The notes under the pieces are model-generated. The model ran no database searches, was not told where the DNA came from, and saw only the letters and a list, made by a program, of their open reading frames with translations. 64,000 nucleotides of DNA from an uncultured Litoreibacter sp. (GTDB lineage Bacteria > Pseudomonadota > Alphaproteobacteria > Rhodobacterales > Rhodobacteraceae), in contig CANMWQ010000002.1 in the NCBI GenBank assembly GCA_947501685.1, positions 558,001 to 622,000 on the forward strand, read 5' to 3'. The position numbers and the translations under genes were made by a program. Positions 8,541 to 17,495 of this stretch are shown here, one piece after another. How positions within the stretch are numbered: the first letter of the stretch is position 1; every line of letters begins with the position of its first letter.

Positions 8541-9989
8541 ATGAGACGCCTCCGCAAGGTCAAGATTGTTGCCACACTGGGCCCCGCTTCCGACGATTAC
8601 GACACGATCCGCGCGCTGTTTGAAGCTGGCGCAGATGTGTTCCGTCTCAATATGAGCCACGGCGACCACGCTGAAATCCGGGTGCGCCACGAGATCATCC
8701 GCCAGATCGAGAAAGACACCGGGCGTCCGATCGCCATTCTGGCCGACCTTCAGGGGCCGAAGCTGCGCGTCGGGCAATTTGCCGATAGCGAGGGCGTGGA
8801 CTTGCAGGTGGGCCAAGCCTTCCGGCTGGACCTCGATGACGCCAAGGGCGACGCCACCCGCGTACAACTGCCCCATAAAGAGATTTTCGACGCGCTCGAG
8901 CCTGGCGCATCGCTGTTGGTCAATGACGGCAAGATCCGTCTGGTCGTAAAAGATTGCGGCGCGGATTTTGCCAATTGCGAAGTCACCGTGGGCGGCGTGA
9001 TCTCCGACCGCAAGGGCGTGAACGTGCCCGACGTGGTGCTGCCGCTGGCCGCTTTGTCGGACAAGGACCGCAAGGATTTGGAATTCGTCTGCCAGCTGGG
9101 CGTCGACTGGTTGGCGCTGTCCTTCGTGCAGCGCCCCGCCGACGTGGAGGAAGCCCGTGTCTTGGCCAAAGGCCGCGCGGCACTGCTGTCGAAGATCGAG
9201 AAACCGGCGGCAGTGAAATCCTTTGACGACATTTTGGCAGTCTCGGACGGGATCATGGTCGCGCGCGGCGATCTGGGCGTTGAGCTGCCTGTGCAGAACG
9301 TCCCGCCGATCCAGAAACGTCTGGTGCGCAAATGCCGCGCGGTGGCCAAGCCGGTGATCGTGGCGACGCAGATGCTCGAAAGCATGATCGACAGCCCAAT
9401 GCCAACCCGCGCCGAGGTCTCGGACGTGGCGACCGCCATCTATGAGGGCACGGACGCCATCATGTTGTCGGCGGAAAGTGCGGCAGGGTCTTTCCCGATC
9501 GAGGCGGTGAACACGATGAATAACGTGGCCATCGAGGTGGAAAACGACCCCAACTACATCGACATCATCGCGGCCCAGCGTGGCGGCAAGAAGCACACGA
9601 TTGCAGACGGCATCGTTGTCGCGGCCCGCGAAATTGCGGAGACCACCGACATCAAGGCGATCTGCTGCTTTTCGCAATCTGGCACCACGGCCCTGCTGGT
9701 CGCACGTGAGCGGCCCCACGTTCCAACCATCGCGCTGACCCCGCTTCAGGGCACGGCACGTCGCCTGTGTCTGAGCTGGGGCATGCATTGTGTGATGACG
9801 GGCGAGGTTGAGCGCTTCAAGATGGCGGTGGTCAGCGCGGCGCGCGCGGTACGTGAATATGAGTTCGCCACCGAGGCCGACCAGATCGTGGTCACCGCCG
9901 GGGTGCCATTTAATAAGCCCGGCACCACGAATATTCTGCGCGTCGCCCCTGTGGAAGAAAGATTGATTTTCGCAGCTGATCCTGAGTAG
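8541..9989 (+). CDS. pyk: Pyruvate kinase
   Basis: A 482-residue pyruvate kinase, the usual length. It converts phosphoenolpyruvate and ADP to pyruvate and ATP in the cytosol. Seen are the N-terminal VKIVATLGPAS, the RLNMSHG segment near 35-41, the active-site SKIEKPAAV and the Mg site VARGDLGVE, followed by LSAESAAG. The C-terminal allosteric domain is complete. I chose the ATG at 8541 because family homology starts directly there; the longer in-frame extension shows no homology. A 73-residue membrane protein gene follows after 33 bases and may be co-transcribed. Confidence 0.96.
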   Translation: MRRLRKVKIVATLGPASDDYDTIRALFEAGADVFRLNMSHGDHAEIRVRHEIIRQIEKDTGRPIAILADLQGPKLRVGQFADSEGVDLQVGQAFRLDLDDAKGDATRVQLPHKEIFDALEPGASLLVNDGKIRLVVKDCGADFANCEVTVGGVISDRKGVNVPDVVLPLAALSDKDRKDLEFVCQLGVDWLALSFVQRPADVEEARVLAKGRAALLSKIEKPAAVKSFDDILAVSDGIMVARGDLGVELPVQNVPPIQKRLVRKCRAVAKPVIVATQMLESMIDSPMPTRAEVSDVATAIYEGTDAIMLSAESAAGSFPIEAVNTMNNVAIEVENDPNYIDIIAAQRGGKKHTIADGIVVAAREIAETTDIKAICCFSQSGTTALLVARERPHVPTIALTPLQGTARRLCLSWGMHCVMTGEVERFKMAVVSAARAVREYEFATEADQIVVTAGVPFNKPGTTNILRVAPVEERLIFAADPE

Positions 9990-10022
9990 AATATCACGAC
10001 AATGTGAAGTGAGGCTACTGTT

Positions 10023-10244
10023 GTGACGAGCGAGTTCATTCTGGTTTTTGGGATTGTCATCGGCATTTTGACAGTCCCGAGCATGTTTCGTGCTGCAATC
10101 GACGGCAATCCGCCGAGAGTCGCGGCGCTGGCGATTGTGGTGGCGGGCGGCATGATTGTTTACGCGGTCTACAACACGCCGGGCGGCTTTTCCGTTAACG
10201 AATTGCCGGAGATCTTCACGCGTGTGGTCAAGAGCTTCCTTTAA
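10023..10244 (+). CDS. Small two-helix membrane protein
   Basis: A 73-residue protein starting at a GTG, with hydrophobic segments at about residues 5-20 and 33-50 and a short polar C-terminus. It sits between pyk and rpmI. Conserved small proteins of this kind are found next to pyk in relatives, as far as I recall, but no function is known to me. The regular hydrophobic pattern and position support a real gene. Confidence 0.65.
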   Translation: MTSEFILVFGIVIGILTVPSMFRAAIDGNPPRVAALAIVVAGGMIVYAVYNTPGGFSVNELPEIFTRVVKSFL

Positions 10245-10270
10245 AGGGGGGCTGGGTCTCCGCTTCACTC

Positions 10271-10299
10271 TTGCCAAGTCAGATAAAGCTTCGTAGAAC
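10271..10299 (+). promoter_or_regulatory. Candidate sigma-70 promoter for rpmI-rplT
   Basis: TTGCCA at 10271-10276 (5 of 6 to TTGACA), a 17-base spacer, and TAGAAC at 10294-10299 (4 of 6 to TATAAT). It lies about 80 bases before rpmI and after the preceding gene has ended. There is no infC gene in front of rpmI here, so a local promoter is needed. Confidence 0.4.
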
Positions 10300-10376
10300 G
10301 CGCGCTCGACCCCGTGGGACCGGCCTATAGGCATGCCGAGTCGCCACGTCCACCACCCAACACCAAGGAGATGGAA

Positions 10377-10577
10377 ATGCCGAAGATGAAGACAAAATCG
10401 GGCGCTAAGAAGCGCTTCAAGATGACGGCCTCAGGCCGCGTTAAAGCTGGTCAAGCGGGCAAACGCCACGGCATGATCAAGCGCTCCACCAAATTTATCC
10501 GCACCGCGCGCGGCACGACGATCCTCTGCAAGGCAGATGAGAACATCGTGAAAAAATACATGCCCTACGCGCGCTAA
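10377..10577 (+). CDS. rpmI: 50S ribosomal protein L35
   Basis: A 66-residue, strongly basic protein with the canonical [15 protein letters not shown] start and KFIRTARG near the C-terminus, the standard L35 length. Two ATGs occur 6 bases apart (10371 and 10377); AAGGAG abuts the first and stands 6 bases from the second, so the second is the real start. It forms an operon with rplT 12 bases downstream. In many bacteria infC precedes this pair and L20 represses it; infC is absent here. Confidence 0.97.
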   Translation: MPKMKTKSGAKKRFKMTASGRVKAGQAGKRHGMIKRSTKFIRTARGTTILCKADENIVKKYMPYAR

Positions 10578-10589
10578 GGAGAATTTGAA

Positions 10590-10952
10590 ATGGCAAGAGT
10601 TACATCCGGCGTCACCACACACGCGCGCCACAAGAAGGTCATCAAAGCCGCTAAAGGGTATTATGGCCGTCGCAAAAACACCTTCAAGGTCGCCTCACAA
10701 GCGGTCGATAAGGCCAACCAATACGCAACCCGCGACCGCAAGAACCGCAAGCGCAACTTCCGCGCCCTGTGGATCCAGCGCATCAATGCCGGCTGCCGTT
10801 CGTTGGACGAAACGCTGACCTATTCGCGTTTCATCAACGGTTTGACACTGGCAGGCATCGAAGTGGACCGCAAAGTTCTGGCCGATCTGGCTGTGAACGA
10901 GCCTGCGGCCTTCGCCGCGGTGGTCGAGAAAGCGAAAGCTGCGCTGGCTTAA
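10590..10952 (+). CDS. rplT: 50S ribosomal protein L20
   Basis: A 120-residue basic protein with the typical [15 protein letters not shown] start, KGYYGRRKN around residue 30 and the [14 protein letters not shown] segment near the C-terminus. L20 binds 23S rRNA early in 50S assembly and in some species represses its own operon. It has an AAGGAG ribosome site, and a strong intrinsic terminator follows within 25 bases. Confidence 0.97.
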   Translation: MARVTSGVTTHARHKKVIKAAKGYYGRRKNTFKVASQAVDKANQYATRDRKNRKRNFRALWIQRINAGCRSLDETLTYSRFINGLTLAGIEVDRKVLADLAVNEPAAFAAVVEKAKAALA

Positions 10953-10976
10953 GCCGCGTCCCCGCTCTGAGATTTG

Positions 10977-11007
10977 AAAAAGCCCTGCTTGAGCGGGGCT
11001 TTTTTTA
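10977..11007 (+). terminator. Intrinsic terminator of rpmI-rplT
   Basis: AGCCCTGC-TTGA-GCGGGGCT forms an 8-pair stem (one G-T pair) followed by seven T residues. It starts about 25 bases after the rplT stop. Confidence 0.9.
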
Positions 11008-11021
11008 TGGCTGGCAAGCTG

Positions 11022-11060
11022 GGCAAACAAAAAGGCCGCCCCAGAGGAGCGGCCTTCTTA
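11022..11060 (-). terminator. Intrinsic terminator of the minus-strand OmpA pair
   Basis: AAGGCCGC (11032-11039) pairs with GCGGCCTT (11049-11056). On the minus strand the stem is followed by a T-rich run (TTTTGTTTG). It lies about 25 bases beyond the end of the small membrane-protein gene at 11082. Confidence 0.75.
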
Positions 11061-11081
11061 GGTCCTGCGCGGCCTGACGGG

Positions 11082-11339
11082 TCAGGAAGCCGGGTGGGCT
11101 TGGCGTGAAACACGCCAGGCCTCCACGCGGTCCCTGTCACGATCAGACGCGATCAGGGAGAGGCTCTTATCGGCCTGTGCCCCAGCCGTGTGGTCACGCA
11201 GCTGCTCGATGGTCTGTGCCACCTTATTTGATTTCTGTGCCTGACGGCTGGCCACCTGCTGAAGCGCCACCCAAAACCCGATGGCGCAAGCCGCGGTCAT
11301 GGCGCAGATCAGGATGAAGAATTGCACGAAGGTCGCCAT
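11082..11339 (-). CDS. Small single-pass membrane protein
   Basis: An 85-residue protein with one N-terminal transmembrane helix (about residues 4-25) and a charged, helical remainder rich in Gln, Arg and Asp. Its ATG overlaps the TGA of the OmpA-family gene by one base, so it is translationally coupled to it. No named family; probably an envelope protein working with the OmpA partner, which is inference from the coupling. Confidence 0.72.
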   Translation of the reverse strand: MATFVQFFILICAMTAACAIGFWVALQQVASRQAQKSNKVAQTIEQLRDHTAGAQADKSLSLIASDRDRDRVEAWRVSRQAHPAS

Positions 11340-12112
11340 CAGTTAATTTGCTCACTTTTACGAAGGACTTGGAATTCGACGCGCCGGTTCAGCTCATCGT
11401 CAGCGTCATCGCCTTGCGCCACGGGGCTGCGGGCTCCGAAGCCAAGCGGCTCGAACGATTGGGCGGGCAACCCAAAAGACTCGAGCGCCGCGATGGTGTT
11501 GTCCGCACGTTCCCAGCTCAGCGCCAGATTGATCAGGTCTGATCCGCTGCTGTCGGAATGGCCGGTTACGCGGATAACCGCATCGTCACACGCGGCGGCC
11601 TTCTCGCCCAGCAACCGCAATTGAGGCAGCTTGCCCGGATCCACCTCGGCACTGCCGATGTTGAACAAGATGGTTCGGCTGGCCGCAAAATCCCGCAGGT
11701 CGTCGACGCAGGTGCTGGCGGGTTCAGTGGCGGCCTCAATAACGGGGGCCTCTGGTGTCGGGTCTTCGATGGCGGGCTCTATGGTGGAGAGCGCTTCGGG
11801 GATGACCGACGCTTCTGGGGCGTCTTCCAATACGGGCTCAGGCACAGCGCGCGGCGCGGGCGTCGGGCGCGGCACGTAGACGACTTTGACAATTTCTTTG
11901 GGGGTGGGTGGGACCTGCGCGGCAGCAAGCTTCAAAGCCTCTTGGGTCGCGATCTCAGCGGCGGTTTGCGCCTGCGCATCGCTGACTGCCTCAAGGGCCT
12001 GCCACGCCACTGCGCCAACGGCCAGAAAGGACACGGCACCGAGCAGAACCGCGAACCGGGCGCGGCGTCTGGCAATCATGATCGGACGAGCCCCCGCCGC
12101 GACTTCACTCAT
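11339..12112 (-). CDS. OmpA-family peptidoglycan-associated protein
   Basis: A 257-residue protein with an N-terminal membrane anchor (about residues 20-42), a Pro/Glu/Ala-rich linker to about residue 140, and a C-terminal OmpA-like domain. That domain shows the fold's hallmark VTGHSDSSGS near 185 and ending NRRVEFQVL, which bind peptidoglycan diaminopimelate in relatives. Anchoring by a single inner-membrane helix, rather than a beta barrel, recalls MotB/TagL-type layouts. The ATG at 12112 (MSEVAAG) is preferred to an upstream in-frame start. It is divergent from pheS and coupled to the small membrane protein downstream. Confidence 0.85.
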   Translation of the reverse strand: MSEVAAGARPIMIARRRARFAVLLGAVSFLAVGAVAWQALEAVSDAQAQTAAEIATQEALKLAAAQVPPTPKEIVKVVYVPRPTPAPRAVPEPVLEDAPEASVIPEALSTIEPAIEDPTPEAPVIEAATEPASTCVDDLRDFAASRTILFNIGSAEVDPGKLPQLRLLGEKAAACDDAVIRVTGHSDSSGSDLINLALSWERADNTIAALESFGLPAQSFEPLGFGARSPVAQGDDADDELNRRVEFQVLRKSEQIN

Positions 12113-12319
12113 AGTAACCCCCAAGTTGCAGGGCGCGCACGCAAATTCCCGCAACAGCACAAACGTCGATCTCAGGGTTCAAACAGAATGATGCTCTGGG
12201 CTGGCAGGTCTCAAAGCATTTTGAAGAACCAAGGATGGTCCGTTATGTCTAGGCCCTTTATGTGGTAGAAACAGCCCGTAAAACGCGGATATATTGCGAT
12301 TTTTTCCAAGTGTGATTCG

Positions 12320-12351
12320 AAAGACTCACTCCCCTAAATTCATGAGTCTTT
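12320..12351 (+). promoter_or_regulatory. Hairpin in the pheS 5' region (12113-12425 intergenic)
   Basis: AAAGACTCA (12320-12328) and TGAGTCTTT (12343-12351) form a perfect 9-base stem in the 313-base divergent gap between the OmpA gene and pheS. No T-run follows, so it is not a standard terminator. The rest of the gap must hold both promoters, but I found no convincing pair of -35/-10 boxes and no leader peptide with its own stop. Confidence 0.35.
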
Positions 12352-12425
12352 GCAGGCATTTAGGGCGGCGCTTGCATTCGCCCGCACGCAAAGATAGCAG
12401 AAACCAACCGATCTGGAGAGGCGTC

Positions 12426-13499
12426 ATGGACGATCTGAAAGCCAAATATCTTGCCCAAATCTCAGACGCCTCCGACGAGGCCGCGCTGGAAGATATCCGC
12501 ATCGCGGCCCTCGGCAAAAAGGGCGAGATCAGCTTGCAGATGCGCGAGCTCGGCAAGATGACCCCGGAGGAGCGTCAGGTGGCCGGCCCCGCGTTAAATG
12601 CGTTGAAGGATGAGGTGAACTCGGCGCTGATTGCAAAGAAGGCCGGGCTTGCAGATGCGGCCCTCAACGAACGGCTCAAGACCGAATGGCTGGACGTCAC
12701 GCTGCCGGGCCGTGGTCGGGCGGCGGGTACGATACATCCGATCAGCCAGGTGACACAGGAGGTCTCGGCCATCTTTGCCGACCTTGGTTTCTCTGTCGCG
12801 GAAGGGCCGCAGATCGAGGATGACTGGCACAATTTCGACGCGCTGAACATTCCGAGCCACCACCCCGCGCGCGGCGAGATGGACACGTTTTATATGCACC
12901 GCGACGAGGGCGACAACCGCCCGCCGCATGTGCTGCGCACGCATACGTCACCGGTTCAGATCCGCTCCATGCTGGAAAAAGGCGCGCCGCTGCGCATCAT
13001 CTGCCCCGGTCGTGTCTACCGCGCGGACTATGACCAGACGCATACGCCGATGTTTCATCAGGTCGAGGGGCTGGCGATTGATACAGACATCTCCATGGCC
13101 AACCTGAAATGGGTGTTGGAAGAGTTCGTGAAGGCCTTCTTCGAAGTGGACGGCGTCGAGCTGCGCTTCCGCGCGTCGCATTTCCCGTTCACCGAGCCCT
13201 CCGCTGAGGTCGACATCCGCTGTTCATGGGATAACGGTCAGCTGAAAGTCGGCGAGGGCGACGATTGGCTGGAAATTTTGGGCTCCGGGATGGTGCATCC
13301 CAAAGTGCTTGAGGCGGGCGGCATTGATCCTGCAAAATGGCAGGGCTTTGCCTTTGGCATGGGGATCGACCGGATCGCGATGCTGAAATACGGCATTCCC
13401 GACCTGCGGGCCTTCTTCGACAGCGACCTGCGCTGGCTTCGCAATTACGGCTTCAGCGCGCTGGACCAGCCTGACCTTGCCTCTGGTCTGAGCCGCTAA
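12426..13499 (+). CDS. pheS: Phenylalanyl-tRNA synthetase alpha subunit
   Basis: A 357-residue class II synthetase subunit that, with PheT, charges tRNA-Phe. An N-terminal coiled-coil arm (about 1-100) is followed by the catalytic core: [13 protein letters not shown] near 150, [10 protein letters not shown] (motif 1-2 region), [12 protein letters not shown], and class II motif 3 [10 protein letters not shown] near 320. The ATG at 12426 has GGAGAGG 6 bases ahead and gives normal family length. Unusually, pheT does not follow directly; two minus-strand genes intervene. The last 47 bases overlap the 3' end of the convergent sulfotransferase gene. Confidence 0.96.
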   Translation: MDDLKAKYLAQISDASDEAALEDIRIAALGKKGEISLQMRELGKMTPEERQVAGPALNALKDEVNSALIAKKAGLADAALNERLKTEWLDVTLPGRGRAAGTIHPISQVTQEVSAIFADLGFSVAEGPQIEDDWHNFDALNIPSHHPARGEMDTFYMHRDEGDNRPPHVLRTHTSPVQIRSMLEKGAPLRIICPGRVYRADYDQTHTPMFHQVEGLAIDTDISMANLKWVLEEFVKAFFEVDGVELRFRASHFPFTEPSAEVDIRCSWDNGQLKVGEGDDWLEILGSGMVHPKVLEAGGIDPAKWQGFAFGMGIDRIAMLKYGIPDLRAFFDSDLRWLRNYGFSALDQPDLASGLSR

Positions 13500-14181
13500 A
13501 CGGGCGACTGAGGCCTAACTCCTCCGCGATCTCGCGGACCATGTCATAAATTCGGTACTCCAAATCCCAATAGCGGCGCAATGCGGCCTCTGCCTTTGGG
13601 CTGAGCATAGGCAATGGGGCTGGGGCCGCGTGGCGTTTGGGGTGCTTTGGCATGTCAAAGCGCGTCAGGCCCAGTCGGGCCAGAAAGTCAGGTAGAACCG
13701 CATCCAGATCATTCAGATCGGCGCAGGCGACGATCTGGTCTTTGCTCATCTGCAGGGCGTTGGAGCTGGTCAGATGGTGGGCCAGATTGGATTGCAGGTG
13801 GTCAATCGCGTTGAACGCAAAATGCGCGGCGGAGCGCTGCGCTTCCTCCTCGGCTTCGAGGGCGAGAGCCAGCTTTTCTGCGCTGTCAAACCACAGAAAT
13901 GCGATGGCCTCTTCGGCGCTCCAGTTGAATTGATAGGTCGGGCGGCCCTGCCGTTGGCGCGAGTAAAACGCCGAGACGAACCGCTCCGTCGGATGGCGAA
14001 ATGTGAAGGCCAATTGCCTGTCTACACCGAAGGTGTCCAAAGTGTTCGTCAGGGTTGCACTATGCCTGAGCAGTTGCAGCGGGCGTCCCCAATGTTTGCG
14101 ATTGTGCCGTAATATGGAGCGCAGGTAGCTTCCACCCGTCTTGCCGATATGCAGCAGACAAAGTTCACCACCCTCAGCCAT
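13453..14181 (-). CDS. Sulfotransferase-family protein
   Basis: A 242-residue cytosolic protein with the PAPS-binding loop [12 protein letters not shown] at about residues 11-22 and the 3'-phosphate region [15 protein letters not shown] around 60-75. Such enzymes move sulfate from PAPS to hydroxyl groups on sugars or small molecules. The acceptor is unknown. It lies between pheS and pheT on the opposite strand, and its C-terminal 15 codons overlap the end of pheS, which suggests it was inserted into or extended over an older pheS-pheT arrangement. Confidence 0.8.
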   Translation of the reverse strand: MAEGGELCLLHIGKTGGSYLRSILRHNRKHWGRPLQLLRHSATLTNTLDTFGVDRQLAFTFRHPTERFVSAFYSRQRQGRPTYQFNWSAEEAIAFLWFDSAEKLALALEAEEEAQRSAAHFAFNAIDHLQSNLAHHLTSSNALQMSKDQIVACADLNDLDAVLPDFLARLGLTRFDMPKHPKRHAAPAPLPMLSPKAEAALRRYWDLEYRIYDMVREIAEELGLSRPFSGSDQRQGQAGPAR

Positions 14182-14233
14182 CGGCTGCGCATGTCAGGCA
14201 GGAACGGTGATCAGGTGCGATGCGGAGTGTGAT

Positions 14234-14425
14234 CTAGAAAAGATCCAGCTGGCAAATCGGTTTCAGCAAGCCGCTGCAGCCAAAATCGCTGATGTCCACA
14301 ACGCTATTGCTTACGGTAAGTGCGTTATTATCAACGGACACAACGGCAAGCGCCCCCGCAATCGCCAATGCCGCGATGGCAGGGCGAAAAGCGGATGATA
14401 CAAGGTCGAACAGAAAAGAAGTCAT
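14234..14425 (-). CDS. Possible small membrane or exported peptide, 63 aa
   Basis: A 63-residue reading frame with a hydrophobic stretch at about residues 15-32 (AIAALAIAGALAVVS), then a short polar tail with two Cys residues near the end. A leader-like N-terminus and the lack of any overlapping gene support coding, but the ribosome site is weak and no family is recognised. It fills most of the gap between the sulfotransferase gene and pheT. Confidence 0.4.
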   Translation of the reverse strand: MTSFLFDLVSSAFRPAIAALAIAGALAVVSVDNNALTVSNSVVDISDFGCSGLLKPICQLDLF

Positions 14426-14628
14426 TTATCGGGCCTCAAACAGACAGAATCACACACACACGCCCCACTTCCGTCTTATTTGATGTCCAAATGTGGCGAC
14501 AATATGACGTGGTAACAGGAATGGTAACCAAACTGGCCTTCCGCTAAGGCCCTCAACCCCTTTCGTTTATTGCCGCAATGGGGTAGCAACCCGGCTGAAC
14601 CTGACACGCTGTGAATTAAGGCAACCCC

Positions 14629-17025
14629 ATGAAGTTCACCCTTTCCTGGCTCAAGGATCATCTTGAGACCGACGCCTCCGTAGACGAGATCGCTTACGCC
14701 CTTACAGACCTTGGTCTTGAGGTCGAAGGGATTGAGAACCCCAGCGCGCGTTTGGCGGGCTTTACGATTGGCCATGTGACCTCTGCCGAGAAGCATCCAG
14801 ACGCCGACAAGCTGCGCGTCTGCCAGGTGGAGACCGATGAAGGCCCGCTGCAAATCATTTGCGGCGCGCCCAATGCGCGTGAGGGCATCAACGTGGTGGT
14901 GGCCAAGCCCGGCGTCTATGTGCCCGGCATCGACACCACCATTGGGGTCGGAAAAATTCGCGGTGTGGAAAGCTACGGCATGATGTGCTCGGAGCGTGAA
15001 ATGGAGTTGTCGGACGAGCATGATGGCATTATCGAGCTGCCCTCGGGCGAGGTCGGCGAGCGCTTCGTGGACTGGCTGGCCGAGCATGACCCCGCCAAGG
15101 TCGACACGGTGATTGAAATCGCGATCACCCCGAACCGCCCCGACGCCTTGGGCGTGCGCGGCATCGCGCGGGATTTGGCGGCCCGTGGCTTGGGAACGCT
15201 CAAGGCCCGTGACGTGGCGCCGATTGAGGCCAATTTCAAAAGCCCGATTGGCGTGTCGATTGACAAAGACACCACAGACGGATGCCCTGTCTTCTTTGGC
15301 CGTTTGGTCAAAGGCGTCAAAAACGGCCCGTCGCCTGCGTGGCTTCAAGACGTCCTCAAAGCCATCGGTTTGCGCCCGATCAACTTCCTTGTCGATGTGA
15401 CCAACTTCTTCACCTATGACCGCAACCGCCCGCTGCACGTCTTTGACGCCGACAAGGTCAAAGGCAACCTGCGCGTCTACCGCGCCAAAGGCGACGAGCG
15501 TTTGACCGCTTTGGACGACAAGGAATATGGCCTGCAGCCCGGCATGATGTTGATCGGCGACGATACCGGCCCCGAAAGCATCGCTGGTATCATGGGCGGC
15601 GCGGCCTCTGGCTGCAATGAGGATACGGTGAATGTCTTCGTGGAAAGCGCGTTCTGGGACCCGATCGAGATTGCGCATACCGGCCGCAAGCTGAAGATCA
15701 ACTCCGACGCACGCTACCGGTTCGAACGCGGCGTGGACCCGGAATTCTCGCCCATCGGTTTGGATCACGCCGTGCGAATGATCATGGACCACGCGGGCGG
15801 CGAGGCCTCTGAAATGGTTGTGGCGGGCGAAATCCCCGACCATTCCCGCGCCTACAAGCTGGACACCGACCGCGTGCAATCGCTGGTTGGTATGGAAATT
15901 CCCGCAAAGACCCAGCGCGCGACGTTGGAAGCGCTGGGCTTCACGCTCAAAGGCGACATGGCGCAGGTGCCGTCCTGGCGTCCCGACGTGCAGGGGGAGG
16001 CCGATCTGGTCGAAGAGGTCGCCCGCATCGCGTCGCTGACCAAGCTCGAAGGCAAGCCGCTGACCCGCACCAATTCAGGCGTGCCAAAGCCGATCCTGAC
16101 GCCGATGCAGCAGCGCGAGCAGACCCTGCGGCGCACGATTGCAGCGCTTGGGTATAATGAATGCGTGACCTATTCCTTCATCGACGCCGCCGCTGCGGCG
16201 CTGTTTGGCAATGAGGGCGACGCGACACAGCTGGAAAACCCGATCAGCTCTGAGATGAGCCATATGCGCCCTGCTCTGCTGCCCGGTCTGCTGCAAGCCG
16301 CCGCCCGCAATCAGGCGCGCGGCTTTGCCGATATGGCGCTGTTCGAGGTGGGCCCTGCTTTCCATGGCGGCGAGCCCGGCGAGCAGCATCTTTTGGCCAG
16401 CGGCTTGCTGGTTGGCCATACCGGCCCCAAAGACGTGCATGGCGCCCGGCGCGCGGTGGATATCTACGACGTGAAAGCGGATGCGGAGGCCGCCTTGGCC
16501 GCGATGGGCGCGCCTGCGAAGGTGCAGATCATGCGCGGGGCCGCTGATTGGTGGCATCCGGGTCGTCACGGCATGATGTGCCTTGGCCCCAAGAAAGTGC
16601 TGGCCGTGTTTGGCGAAATTCACCCCAAAGTGCTCAAGGCCATGGACGTGAAGGGCCCCGCAATGGGCTTCACCCTCTGGCCTGCCGAGGTGCCTTTCCC
16701 GAAAGCCAAATCCGCTGCCCGCCCCGCCTTGCACCTGCGCGACCTGCAAGCTGTCGAACGTGACTTCGCCTTCGTGGTGGACGCGGATGTCGAGGCGCTG
16801 ACGCTGGTCAATGCGGCTGCCGGGTCCGACAAGGCTTTGATCGAGGACGTGCGCGTCTTTGACGAATTTATCGGCGGCGCATTGGGAGAGGGCAAGAAAT
16901 CCCTCGCCATCACGGTGCGGCTGCAACCGACGGAGAAAACCCTGACCGACGAAGAGATCGAGGCGCTCGCCGCCAAGGTTATCGAGAAGGTCACAAAAGC
17001 CACAGGCGGCACGCTGCGCGGCTGA
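14629..17025 (+). CDS. pheT: Phenylalanyl-tRNA synthetase beta subunit
   Basis: A 798-residue protein of standard length. Domains in order: N-terminal B1 with the tRNA-binding OB fold (HPDADKLRVCQV near 62), B3/B4 editing domain (about 210-380), B5 DNA-binding-like domain (about 405-475), the catalytic-like core, and the C-terminal FDX-ACB anticodon-binding domain (about 700-798, starting near RDLQAVERDFAF). It makes the alpha2-beta2 enzyme with PheS. It is followed after 20 bases by the YtoQ-family gene on the same strand. Confidence 0.97.
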   Translation: MKFTLSWLKDHLETDASVDEIAYALTDLGLEVEGIENPSARLAGFTIGHVTSAEKHPDADKLRVCQVETDEGPLQIICGAPNAREGINVVVAKPGVYVPGIDTTIGVGKIRGVESYGMMCSEREMELSDEHDGIIELPSGEVGERFVDWLAEHDPAKVDTVIEIAITPNRPDALGVRGIARDLAARGLGTLKARDVAPIEANFKSPIGVSIDKDTTDGCPVFFGRLVKGVKNGPSPAWLQDVLKAIGLRPINFLVDVTNFFTYDRNRPLHVFDADKVKGNLRVYRAKGDERLTALDDKEYGLQPGMMLIGDDTGPESIAGIMGGAASGCNEDTVNVFVESAFWDPIEIAHTGRKLKINSDARYRFERGVDPEFSPIGLDHAVRMIMDHAGGEASEMVVAGEIPDHSRAYKLDTDRVQSLVGMEIPAKTQRATLEALGFTLKGDMAQVPSWRPDVQGEADLVEEVARIASLTKLEGKPLTRTNSGVPKPILTPMQQREQTLRRTIAALGYNECVTYSFIDAAAAALFGNEGDATQLENPISSEMSHMRPALLPGLLQAAARNQARGFADMALFEVGPAFHGGEPGEQHLLASGLLVGHTGPKDVHGARRAVDIYDVKADAEAALAAMGAPAKVQIMRGAADWWHPGRHGMMCLGPKKVLAVFGEIHPKVLKAMDVKGPAMGFTLWPAEVPFPKAKSAARPALHLRDLQAVERDFAFVVDADVEALTLVNAAAGSDKALIEDVRVFDEFIGGALGEGKKSLAITVRLQPTEKTLTDEEIEALAAKVIEKVTKATGGTLRG

Positions 17026-17045
17026 CCCTATAAAGGAGTGGTCTC

Positions 17046-17492
17046 ATGACCCTGAACGTCTATCTTTCTGGCGAGATCCACACCGACTGGCGTGAGCAGA
17101 TCATTTCGGCCAGCGAGGGTCTGGATGTCAGCTTCAACAGCCCCGTGACGGATCACGGCGCGTCGGATGATTGCGGCGTGGAGATCCTTGGGGGTGAGGA
17201 TCAGAAATACTGGCACGACCACAAGGGCGCGATGGTCAACGCGATCCGTACCCGCAAGGGCATTCAGGATGCCGATATCGTGGTGGTGCGCTTCGGCGAG
17301 CAATACAAGCAGTGGAACGCGGCTTTTGACGCAGGCTTCGCGGCCGCTTTGGGCAAATCGCTGATTGTCGTGCACGGGCCGGAGCATCAGCACCCGCTCA
17401 AAGAGGTCGACGCCGCCGCCCTCGCGGTCACCGAAGATCCCGCGAAGGTGGCTGATATTTTGCGCTACGTGCTGACAGGCAAGCTGCCCTAA
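17046..17492 (+). CDS. YtoQ family protein
   Basis: A 148-residue soluble protein matching the YtoQ family, with the N-terminal VYLSGEIHTDWRE, TDHGASDDCG around 38 and GEQYKQWNAAFDAG around 83. The fold resembles nucleoside 2-deoxyribosyltransferase-like proteins, but no activity is established to my knowledge. An AAGGAG site stands in front of the ATG, and the close spacing to pheT implies co-transcription. Confidence 0.85.
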   Translation: MTLNVYLSGEIHTDWREQIISASEGLDVSFNSPVTDHGASDDCGVEILGGEDQKYWHDHKGAMVNAIRTRKGIQDADIVVVRFGEQYKQWNAAFDAGFAAALGKSLIVVHGPEHQHPLKEVDAAALAVTEDPAKVADILRYVLTGKLP

Positions 17493-17495
17493 GCA

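Noticed and set aside
8484-10334. 616-residue open frame on the minus strand across pyk
   Set aside because: Antisense shadow of a clear pyruvate kinase; composition is His/Arg/Asp-rich with no domain, as expected from high-GC reverse frames.
12294-12425. Frame starting MRFFPS upstream of pheS as a Phe leader peptide
   Set aside because: It is in frame with pheS with no stop between, so it cannot act as a separate leader; only two Phe codons adjoin.
14476-15879. 467-residue minus-strand frame across the pheT start
   Set aside because: Shadow of pheT.
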